Shown in pieces: positions 1 through 6,535 of a stretch of 7,682 bases of DNA. The stretch comes from Alphaproteobacteria bacterium (GTDB taxonomy: Bacteria > Pseudomonadota > Alphaproteobacteria > Thalassobaculales > Thalassobaculaceae), in the NCBI GenBank assembly GCA_028822575.1, contig JAPKDN010000140.1:1-7682 (forward strand), written 5' to 3'. Numbering within the stretch: position 1 is the stretch's first letter; the number at the start of each line of letters is the position of its first letter. A model generated the notes under the pieces. It was given only the letters and a program-made list of their open reading frames with translations, was not told the origin of the DNA and did no database searches. The position numbers were made by a program, and so were the translations under genes.

Positions 1-1040
1 ATGCCGCGACCCTGTAACGCGTCAGCCGTGGCCGCGTTGGTGATATCGGGGCGGTGTAAACTCAGTATCCCCGAACGGGCGCCGGGTTCCATCGGGCTTC
101 GGATCTCGAACCCGTTTGCCCTTACCCCGTCGGCAAGGCGATCGGTCAGCGCTAGAATACGGCTTTTGATACCGGAGAGCGTATAGGCCACGATCTCCTC
201 CAGACGTCGCGCCAGCCCAAAAAGCCCCGCCGCGTTTACGGTGCCCGGCTCGAACCGGCTTGCATCATCGGGAAGATCGATCTCTCGGTTGAAGGCGAAA
301 GGGTCATTGACGCTGCGCCACCCCAACTGAGTGACGCGGGTCCATTCCAGCATTTCGTCCGACAAAGCCATGAACCCGATCCCAAGCGGCCCAAGCATCC
401 ATTTATGGGAACTCACCACCAAGGCGCCTATCCCCATCGCATCGCCACCGATCGGGACCGCGCCGACGCTCTGTGTGCCATCGACCACCAGCAGCGCGCC
501 GCGCGCATGGGTGATCTCGGATATCGCCGCGAGGTCGTCGCGAATCCCGTTGAAGTATTGCACTTGGCTGAGAGTGACGATCCGGGTGCGCGCATCGATG
601 ATCTCACTGAGAGCCTCCGGCGTTGTCCGACCGTCAACCAATTTCATACGACGCAGTTCCACGCCCTGCCTCTCCAGGGCGAGCCGGGGCAGAAAGTTCG
701 ACAGAAATTCCATCTCCGAAACGATGACATCGTCGCCCTCTCGCCACGCCTGACCATTGGCCAGCAGCGACACACCATGTGAGGTGTTCTGGATGAAGGC
801 AATGCGTTCCGCGCGGGAGCCGACAAGCCGGGCGGTGGCGGCGCGGCATGCCGTGTAGACCGGCTCGAAACGCGCGATCGCTTCTCCATGATGAAATGCC
901 TGGGTTTCAGCCTTTTTTTGAACCGCGGCCAGAACATCACGCGAGATCGGGCCCATCGCCGCGTGGTTGATGTAGTTCACACGCTCGCTGATCGGAAACG
1001 CGTCGCGAAGCGATTTTAGAGGGATCGCGGGGTCACTCAT
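1..1040 (-). CDS. Class V aminotransferase-fold PLP enzyme (isopenicillin-N-epimerase/CsdB-like), C-terminus off the window
   Basis: A cytosolic pyridoxal-phosphate enzyme of the class V aminotransferase / cysteine-desulfurase fold. 346 residues are visible, without internal stops, and the frame runs off the left edge; the family is usually ~370-420 residues, so only the C-terminal end is missing. Visible landmarks are the N-terminal YINHAAMGP stretch (23-31), NTSHGVSLLANG (85-96) in the cofactor-phosphate region, VVDGTQSVG (185-193) with D187 for the pyridine nitrogen, SSHKW with Schiff-base lysine K213, and FEPGT (263-267). Where SufS-type desulfurases have EHHAN, this protein has EFLSN (111-115), so the catalytic histidine is absent. 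That points to the epimerase-like/aminotransferase branch rather than to sulfur mobilisation; the region of the desulfurase cysteine is not visible. The ATG is supported by GGAA seven bases upstream and by the ATGAGTGA overlap with the preceding hydrolase stop, which suggests translational coupling. Substrate unknown. Confidence 0.9.
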   Translation of the reverse strand, partial: MSDPAIPLKSLRDAFPISERVNYINHAAMGPISRDVLAAVQKKAETQAFHHGEAIARFEPVYTACRAATARLVGSRAERIAFIQNTSHGVSLLANGQAWREGDDVIVSEMEFLSNFLPRLALERQGVELRRMKLVDGRTTPEALSEIIDARTRIVTLSQVQYFNGIRDDLAAISEITHARGALLVVDGTQSVGAVPIGGDAMGIGALVVSSHKWMLGPLGIGFMALSDEMLEWTRVTQLGWRSVNDPFAFNREIDLPDDASRFEPGTVNAAGLFGLARRLEEIVAYTLSGIKSRILALTDRLADGVRANGFEIRSPMEPGARSGILSLHRPDITNAATADALQGRG

Positions 1041-2103
1041 TGGCGAGTTCCATCATCACGCCAAACAGCACCTCGGCCCCCGCCATGAGATACTCGGGGG
1101 CGGTTGCCTCGGCCGGATTATGAGAGATGCCCCCAATTGACGGTGTGAAGATCATCGCTGTCGGGCAGATCCATGCCATCATCTGGGCATCATGGCCAGC
1201 GCCGGAGGTCATGCGCCGGCATGCATAGCCCTTGGCCCGGGCGTGATGCTCGATCTTCTCGACGAGGCCCAAGTCGAAGCGTACCAACCGTCGAGTGCTG
1301 ACTTTCACACTCTCCTGGACCGCCAGCTCCCGCAGGTACTCGTCCAATCGCCGCTCCGCCTCGGCCAGGACGTCGTTGTCGGCGTTTCTGAGATCAACCG
1401 TAAGCTTGGCGCGCCCTGGCACGACGTTGATGATATTCGGCTGAAACTCGATCGTCCTGATAGTGGCGACCTGCCCTCAACCAAGGTCCGTGGCGGGCTT
1501 TCGCGCGAAAACCATAAGCGTGCCGGCGCAATACCCGGTATCACGCCTTAGGTGCATGGGCGCTGTGCCTGCGTGGTTCGCCTGGCCTTCCAGGACCACC
1601 TCGGTCCAGGAAATACCCTGAAGAGCCTCGACCACGCCGAGCGTGACGCTTTCACGCCCCAAGATGGGGCCCTGCTCTATATGAAGTTCGACGAAAGCGT
1701 GGGGGATTATCGAGCCAACGGGCATCGCACCGCCATAACCGATCCGTTCGAGTTCACCACCAAGACGCAGGCCCTGGGGATCGCGGGCCTCCAACGCCTG
1801 ATCAAGGCTCATGCCACCGGCGTGGACCAGCGATCCCATCATATCCGGTTGGAACCGCGCGCCCTCTTCGTTGGTGAAGGCGGCGACCGTAATCGGCCTC
1901 GCGGTCTCGATCCCCCGGTCGTTCAGGATTTCAATGATCTCCAATCCCGCCAGCACGCCGAACGCACCGTCGAGCCTTCCGCCATTACCCACGGCATCGA
2001 GGTGTGAGCCGGTCATGGCCGAAGGTAGATCCAACCGCCCGGCCCGCGTGCCGAATATGTTGCCAATCCCGTCGGCTTCCACATCCAACCCGGCGGCGCG
2101 CAT
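1033..2103 (-). pseudogene. Broken M20-family Zn-dependent hydrolase (N-carbamoyl-L-amino-acid hydrolase / allantoate amidohydrolase type)
   Basis: The intact family consists of cytosolic dimeric metalloenzymes that hydrolyse N-carbamoyl amino acids, beta-ureidopropionate or allantoate. Here 355 sense-equivalent codons remain of roughly 410-420. Numbering from the ATG at 2103, the metal ligands and catalytic motifs are all recognisable: GSHLD (H34), GRLDG (D45), TNEEG (E79/E80), HIEQGP (H141), QANHAGT (H177, dimer interface), GAGHDAQ (H304) and GISHNP (H328). Two lesions are plain. The reading frame begins at MRAAGLDV, a point about 60 residues into normal homologues, and is preceded directly by two in-frame TGA codons and, one codon further up, the permease TAG. 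Codon 209 (1477-1479) is TGA, between LG and GQVAT, where homologues carry glycine as far as I recall. The segment RFDLGLVEKIE also looks a few residues short. Coding is otherwise clean in one frame, so decay is recent. A sequencing error at codon 209 is possible but would not explain the missing N-terminus. Exact substrate cannot be told. Confidence 0.8.
1477..1479 (-). other. In-frame TGA interrupting the hydrolase
   Basis: Reading the minus strand, GGT TGA GGG CAG interrupts one continuous hydrolase frame: strong homology runs up to ARKPATDLG and resumes with GQVATIRTIEFQPNIINVVPG in the same frame. A one-base change from GGA would produce it. The following context (GGG) is not the CTA triplet typical of leaky stops, and a glycine position is not a plausible selenocysteine site. 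I read it as a nonsense mutation. Confidence 0.85.
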
Positions 2104-2112
2104 TCATCATCG
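2104..2112 (-). other. Junction between permease stop and truncated hydrolase
   Basis: Nine bases, CGATGATGA on the minus strand, lie between the TAG of the permease (2115-2113) and the ATG that opens the remaining hydrolase. Permease and hydrolase happen to be in the same frame, separated by TAG, CGA, TGA, TGA. There is no room for a promoter, terminator or the missing hydrolase N-terminus, which indicates a deletion or rearrangement endpoint. No strong ribosome binding site is seen; GGA lies about 13 bases upstream, inside the permease end. Confidence 0.6.
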
Positions 2113-5100
2113 CTATTCCGCTGGGTCGGGTATTTTCTTGGCGGCGGTATCAGGGATCATATCCGCCTCGTTTAATTCTTCATTGAGGCGCCGGGATGCC
2201 GTGACCCGAGCGGCCGACAGTCGAGCGAGCCCAAGATACGCGATCGGCGTCATATACAGCGTGAACACGGCGGCCAGGCCAAGGCCGCCGAACACCACCC
2301 AGCCGATCGCCGACCGCGCCTCGGCGCCAGGGCCGCTGCTCAGGATCAGCGGCAGACCGCCGAGGATGGTCGAGATCATGGTCATAGAGATCGGCCGGAG
2401 ACGCACGGCCGCCGAACGCTCGATCGCCTCGCGCACGCCGAGGCCTTGGTCCCGCAATTGGTCGGCGAATTCGACCACCAGAATACCGTTCTTAGCCATC
2501 AGGCCGATCATCATCACCAGACCAATCTGCGAGTAGATGTTGATCGAGGTCCCGGTTAGCAAAAGCGCGTAGACGGCTGCGGCGATGCCGAAGGGTACGG
2601 TGATGACGATAATCGCGGCGCTGGTCAGGCTCTCGAACTGCGCGGCGAGCACCAGGAAAACAACGATAAGCGCTATGGCATAGGTGATCGCGACGTCGCG
2701 CTCCGCCTCTTCCAGGGCCTCGGCCTCGCCCAACAGGATCATCTCGACATCCTCGGGCAGGACCTCGCGGGCTAAGGCCTGAACATCGGTGATCGCGGTT
2801 TTCAGGTCATAGCCATCGCCAATATCAGCGTCGAGTTCAACGGCGCGGCGCTGCGCATGGCGATCAAGCTCCGCCGCGACCCCGGATTCGTGCAAGGACA
2901 CCAGGCTGGACAACGGCACAAGGTCTCCGGCGGTCGTCCGAACGTATAAATTGACCAGATCGGTCGGGTCCCGGATCGCGCTGCCCCTAGCCTCCAGCAT
3001 GATCGGGATCGCCTCGTCCTTGATGTTGAGGTCGTCAAGCTCGTACCCGTCGATCATTACACGCAAGGTCGCGGCCAGATCCCCCAGGAGGATCCCAAGA
3101 TCCGAGGCGCGCCGACGATCAATCTTGATCGAAAGCTGTGGCTGGGTTGGTTGGTAGGAAACTCGGACGTCCGAAAGATTGGGCAGCCGGCCCTCGATCG
3201 CCTTGGCGAGATTGATCGCCACGTCATAGAGGTGGAGATAGTCATTCCCAACCAGCGCGACTTCCAGCCCACCGGCGGTGCTGCGCAAGCGCAGGCTATT
3301 GCGGCTGAACACCCGGACGCGCATGCCGGTCACCTGGCTCATCTTACCGCGTAATTCCCGAATAATCGTCTGTTGCGATCGGGCGCGTTCTTCCCAGGGA
3401 GCCAAGGTGACGTATACGAAATCCCGGTTCAGATCATAACGGCCGACGAAGTTGAACAATGTGGTGATCTCACCACTTTCGACATAGGGCCGAAGGATCT
3501 CCTCTACCCGTTCGGCTTGTCGGTCGGTATAAGCGAGACCTACCCCATCCGGGCCGGTTCCAAACACGGTGAACTTGCCGCGATCCTCCGACGGGACCAA
3601 TTCCTGTTTCAAGGCACCGAAGGCCAGCCACGCGCTCGCCGCGAGGACAACCGCTATGGCGGAGATCACCAGCGGAGCCTCGAGTGCCCAGCGAAGCGTG
3701 ATCTCGTAAAGCGCCGACAGACGGCGACCCAACCAGAGCACCGCGCCGCGTAAACCAGGGCTGCCGGGCTTCTCGTCACCAAGGCGAGCGGCCATCGCGG
3801 GCACCAGGGTCAGGGCCACGAAAGACGAGATCGCGACCGATACCGCCAGGACGAAACCAAACTCGCGAAACAGCCGACCCGCACTACTGGGCAGGAAGGA
3901 GATGGGCACGAAAACCGAAATCAAGGTCAAGGTGGTGGCGATCACCGCGAAGAATACCTGGCGGGAGCCCAGCACCGCCGCCGCCCTAGCGCGCAGCCCC
4001 TGGGCGCGTCGGCGTTGAATGTTCTCCAACACGACAATGGAATCATCGACGATCATGCCCGTCGCCAGAACCAGCGCCAGTAGCGTCAGGATATTGATCG
4101 AGAACCCCAGCAACCAGATCGCCGCGACCGAGCCAATCAGCGCGACCGGAATGGCGACGCAAGGGATCAGAGTAGCCGTGGGTGAGCCAAGAAAGACCCA
4201 GAGCGTGGCGATCACGATCAACACCGCCAGACCAAGACTGATCAGCACCTCGCGGATAGAGCCGCGAATGAACAGGGCGTCATCGGAGATGGTGATGATC
4301 TCTACCCGATCGAACCGGCTGTTCAACCGCTCCACCGCTTTGCTTACCCCATCTGATATCTTGATGGTATTGGACTGTGCCTGGCGGATGATGCTAACGC
4401 CGATAACCGGTTCGCCGTTTACCCGGACATAGGATTCCGGGTCCTCGGGGCCGAAGAACACGTCCGCCACATCGCCGATGCGGACCGGTTCCCGGATTAC
4501 CAACGCCTCGATCTCGCGCGCGGTTTCCACCGTGGCGTCGGCGCGAACCAGAAGCTCCTGATCAAGCGAGGCGAAGCTGCCGATGGGAATATCAAAGGGG
4601 GCGGTGTCCAACACCTTGATCACATCTCCGACCGAGAGCTGATACGCGCTCAACCGGAGCGGGTCGACAACCACCCGCAAAAGTCGGCGCCGGTCTCCAA
4701 AAATCGTGACGTCCGCGACGCCCTCAACGGAGATCAGCGCCGGAACGATGTCCTTCTCAACGATCCGACTCAGCTCTTCCGCCCCAAGACTGCGGCCACT
4801 CACGGCCAATCGCACGATCGGACTTGAATCCGCGTCCGCCTTTACGACGGTCAACTGCTCGACGTCGGCGGGCAACGATCCCTCGATCCGGCTCACCGCC
4901 TCGCGCACATCCGTCGCGGCGACATCAAGATCCGTGCTCGGCGAGAACCGGGCTCTCATGCGAAAGTTGTTTTCCTCGCTGGAGGAGCGGATTTCCTTGA
5001 CCCCATTGACCCGCGCCACCGCGCCCTCGACCAAACTGGTGACGGTGGCGTCCATGGTTTCCGGCGAGGCCCCCTGATAGATACCGCGAACGGTGACGGT

Positions 5101-5244
5101 CGGGCGGTCGATATTAGGAAGCTCGCGTACCTCGACGGCGATCAGAGCGGCCAACCCAGCGAGCACGATGAGCAAGCTAAACACTAGCACCAACAAGGGT
5201 CGGCGTACGCTGAGCGACGCCAGATCCTCGCGTTGTGGGCTCAC
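2113..5244 (-). CDS. RND efflux permease, HAE1 (AcrB/MexF-like) family
   Basis: Inner-membrane proton-driven exporter, the pump subunit of a tripartite efflux complex. At 1043 residues it is full length for the family, and it shows the expected duplicated layout: TM1 (~15-36), a first periplasmic loop (~37-335), TM2-6 (~335-488), TM7 (~526-546), a second large loop (~547-850) and TM8-12 (~851-1010). The proton-relay residues can be placed by motif: D400/D401 in GMIVDDSIVVLEN (TM4), K918 in GLMAKNGILVVEF (TM10), R948 in VRLRP and T955, matching AcrB D407/D408, K940, R971 and T978. It should therefore be active. The start is GTG at 5244, inside the GTGA overlap with the adaptor stop and preceded by GGGGAAG about ten bases upstream; the sequence from SPQREDLASLSVRRP onward is typical of an RND N-terminus. 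Substrates cannot be predicted; hydrophobic or amphiphilic drugs and metabolites are usual for the family. No outer-membrane channel gene follows. Confidence 0.97.
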   Translation of the reverse strand: MSPQREDLASLSVRRPLLVLVFSLLIVLAGLAALIAVEVRELPNIDRPTVTVRGIYQGASPETMDATVTSLVEGAVARVNGVKEIRSSSEENNFRMRARFSPSTDLDVAATDVREAVSRIEGSLPADVEQLTVVKADADSSPIVRLAVSGRSLGAEELSRIVEKDIVPALISVEGVADVTIFGDRRRLLRVVVDPLRLSAYQLSVGDVIKVLDTAPFDIPIGSFASLDQELLVRADATVETAREIEALVIREPVRIGDVADVFFGPEDPESYVRVNGEPVIGVSIIRQAQSNTIKISDGVSKAVERLNSRFDRVEIITISDDALFIRGSIREVLISLGLAVLIVIATLWVFLGSPTATLIPCVAIPVALIGSVAAIWLLGFSINILTLLALVLATGMIVDDSIVVLENIQRRRAQGLRARAAAVLGSRQVFFAVIATTLTLISVFVPISFLPSSAGRLFREFGFVLAVSVAISSFVALTLVPAMAARLGDEKPGSPGLRGAVLWLGRRLSALYEITLRWALEAPLVISAIAVVLAASAWLAFGALKQELVPSEDRGKFTVFGTGPDGVGLAYTDRQAERVEEILRPYVESGEITTLFNFVGRYDLNRDFVYVTLAPWEERARSQQTIIRELRGKMSQVTGMRVRVFSRNSLRLRSTAGGLEVALVGNDYLHLYDVAINLAKAIEGRLPNLSDVRVSYQPTQPQLSIKIDRRRASDLGILLGDLAATLRVMIDGYELDDLNIKDEAIPIMLEARGSAIRDPTDLVNLYVRTTAGDLVPLSSLVSLHESGVAAELDRHAQRRAVELDADIGDGYDLKTAITDVQALAREVLPEDVEMILLGEAEALEEAERDVAITYAIALIVVFLVLAAQFESLTSAAIIVITVPFGIAAAVYALLLTGTSINIYSQIGLVMMIGLMAKNGILVVEFADQLRDQGLGVREAIERSAAVRLRPISMTMISTILGGLPLILSSGPGAEARSAIGWVVFGGLGLAAVFTLYMTPIAYLGLARLSAARVTASRRLNEELNEADMIPDTAAKKIPDPAE
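5241..5244 (-). other. GTGA stop/start overlap coupling adaptor and permease
   Basis: The adaptor ends with TGA (5243-5241) and the permease starts with GTG (5244-5242), sharing four bases. This arrangement is common in operons whose products are made together by translational coupling, and it decides the otherwise uncertain GTG start of the permease. Confidence 0.9.
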
Positions 5245-6320
5245 GATCCGGTCTTCCCCGTGTCGACCGGAGCTACCGCGCGGCCTTCCCGCATACGGTG
5301 GAAGCCCTCGATAACGACTTGGTCACCGGGAGTGAGATCGGCGTCAACAAGGATGCTAGCTTCCTGACGCTGTACGATCGCCGCTCGGGTCTGACGAGCC
5401 TTGCCGTCTTTGACGACCCAGATGAAAGACCCGTCGCCGCCCCATTGAACAGCGATCTCCGGGACCACCGGATAGCGCGTGCCGACCACGTCCGATGTCA
5501 CTCTGAAACTCATCCCGGGTCGTAGGGCATCGTCGGGGTTGTCCAGTTTGGCGCGCACCGCGAATGTCCGTGTCTTCTCATCGATCCGGCTTCCAACGTC
5601 GAAGACGTCGCCGACCCGTGACGCGTCTCGATCGGACCAAGGGTTGGCGCTGACCCGATCGCCCTTTTTAATCCTCCCCAGAAGCGCTTCGGGTACCTCG
5701 AACCGCACCAGCAGGGTATCACGTTGGTCTAACGAGGCGATCGCGGTGTCCATGTCGACCCGGTCCCCAATATCAAACTCGGTCAATCCAATCCGGCCGC
5801 TGAAGGGCGCGACCACGTGACGGTCGGCCAGCGCGACCTCGGCCTGTTTAAGCTCGATGCGCGCCACCTCGAGAGCGCTCATCGCGTCGTCATGGGTGGA
5901 ATTCGATACCGCGCCGCTAGATTTCAGGCGCGCCAGCCGCTTGAAGGTGCGTCCCGCGTCGTCAAGCCGGACGCGGGCCAGATCAACCGCGAGCTGTTCG
6001 GCCTCGCTATCCAGTTCCAGCAGTATACGACCCGATTTGACCAATTGGTCGGCGGTGAAATGGATCCCGGTGATTTCCCCGGCCGCCGCCGGATGCAGCG
6101 TCGCCGAACGCAGCGCGCGAGCAGTTCCAACGACCTGAATGCGGATCTTCTCATGTGCGCTGGTGACCGCGCGCGCGACGATACCCACGGGTGGTTTCTT
6201 GCCGCCGTGCTTGGTGGCGACGGCTTTGACCGTGCCGAACGCGGGTATAAGATACAGCCAGGAAGCGGCAGCGGCGGCACCGATCAACCCGATTATTAGT
6301 ACTTGTCGAAGCAAGGTCAT
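5241..6320 (-). CDS. RND periplasmic adaptor (membrane fusion protein, HlyD/AcrA-like)
   Basis: Adaptor subunit linking the permease to an outer-membrane channel across the periplasm; 359 residues from the ATG at 6320. An N-terminal hydrophobic segment (~8-28, IIGLIGAAAAASWLYLIPAF) anchors it in the inner membrane. There is no lipobox cysteine, so it is not a lipoprotein of the AcrA kind. The two halves of the lipoyl/barrel-sandwich domain are visible at ~78-106 (AAGEITGIHFTADQLVKSG) and ~168-197 (VVAPFSGRIGLTEFDIGDRV), flanking a short alpha-hairpin (~107-165, rich in A, L, R and E). A beta-barrel follows (~200-275, with KTRTFAVRAKLDN and LRPGMSFRV) and then a membrane-proximal domain (~285-350, VVPEIAVQWGGDGSFIWVV and GDQVVIEGFHRMREG). 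The frame stays open upstream to 6509, but that 63-codon extension is arginine- and proline-rich and precedes a classic anchor, so I start at 6320. It is the first gene of the pump operon. Confidence 0.93.
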   Translation of the reverse strand: MTLLRQVLIIGLIGAAAAASWLYLIPAFGTVKAVATKHGGKKPPVGIVARAVTSAHEKIRIQVVGTARALRSATLHPAAAGEITGIHFTADQLVKSGRILLELDSEAEQLAVDLARVRLDDAGRTFKRLARLKSSGAVSNSTHDDAMSALEVARIELKQAEVALADRHVVAPFSGRIGLTEFDIGDRVDMDTAIASLDQRDTLLVRFEVPEALLGRIKKGDRVSANPWSDRDASRVGDVFDVGSRIDEKTRTFAVRAKLDNPDDALRPGMSFRVTSDVVGTRYPVVPEIAVQWGGDGSFIWVVKDGKARQTRAAIVQRQEASILVDADLTPGDQVVIEGFHRMREGRAVAPVDTGKTGS

Positions 6321-6535
6321 GCGAGTTCGCGTTCCGCGGAGGTTGCCAAGGCGAGGTGTCCCGCGCCGACGGGATGATAATGCCGAACGCGCGGGCCTCC
6401 AACGCTCTTGAGAGGTCGGGATTTCTCGCGTGGGGTGACGTGGCCACAAAGTTTCCCTCGACGGGACCATCGCTCTATCCTTTGGCCGAAGAAAGGTTGG
6501 CGCCACCAATCAGGAATCAGGGACGGATAGCGTTG
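6321..6535. promoter_or_regulatory. Divergent intergenic control region between the pump operon and the oxidoreductase
   Basis: This 215-base gap separates head-to-head genes and must contain both promoters. Two copies of the octamer CGACGGGA occur at 6367-6374 and 6459-6466. Each is preceded by a TCCC, giving short imperfect palindromes (TCCCG-6-CGGGA at 6359-6374; TCCC-5-GGGA at 6454-6466). They could be operator half-sites, but arms this short arise easily by chance in GC-rich DNA. For the oxidoreductase, TATCCT at 6476-6481 is a weak -10 candidate without a convincing -35. I see no small ORF, RNA gene or terminator here. Confidence 0.5.
6374..6402 (-). promoter_or_regulatory. Candidate sigma70-like promoter for the pump operon
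   Basis: On the minus strand, TTGGAG (6402-6397) and TATCAT (6379-6374) are separated by 17 bases, matching TTGACA/TATAAT at four and five positions. The start would fall near 6367, leaving a leader of about 47 bases before the adaptor ATG. The overlap with the TCCCG/CGGGA palindrome at 6359-6374 would suit repression. This was assigned by eye only. Confidence 0.35.

Noticed and set aside
1..1040. Cysteine desulfurase (SufS)
   Set aside because: The EHHAN motif with the catalytic histidine is replaced by EFLSN, no Suf genes are adjacent, and the catalytic cysteine region is outside the window.
1477..1479. Selenocysteine or reassigned TGA (Trp) in the hydrolase
   Set aside because: The position corresponds to glycine in relatives as I recall them, TGA ends neighbouring genes normally, and I see no reason for a redox residue there.
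1192..2007. Long plus-strand open frames opposite the hydrolase
   Set aside because: They have no recognisable motifs and mirror the minus-strand hydrolase, whose codon pattern and catalytic motifs are clear. Antisense open frames are expected in GC-rich coding DNA.
1..2103. Ureide catabolism pair: allantoate amidohydrolase with a PucG-type ureidoglycine aminotransferase
   Set aside because: The hydrolase family would allow it, but the aminotransferase has the N-terminus and core of the epimerase/CsdB-like branch (YINHAAMGP, NTSHGVSLLANG) rather than the GPGP-type start of PucG or alanine-glyoxylate aminotransferases.
2104..2115. Permease-hydrolase fusion by readthrough, since both lie in the same frame
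   Set aside because: Three stop codons (TAG, TGA, TGA) stand within four codons, and the permease already has a normal family length at the TAG.
6376..6381. GATAAT as a plus-strand -10 box for the oxidoreductase
   Set aside because: No acceptable -35 lies 16-18 bases upstream and it would leave a leader of about 150 bases; the complementary strand gives a better promoter at the same place.
6321..6509. N-terminal extension of the adaptor to an ATG at 6509
   Set aside because: The 63 added residues are arginine- and proline-rich with no signal or domain, and they would place the hydrophobic anchor inside the protein. The ATG at 6320 directly precedes a normal membrane anchor, and the region is needed for promoters.
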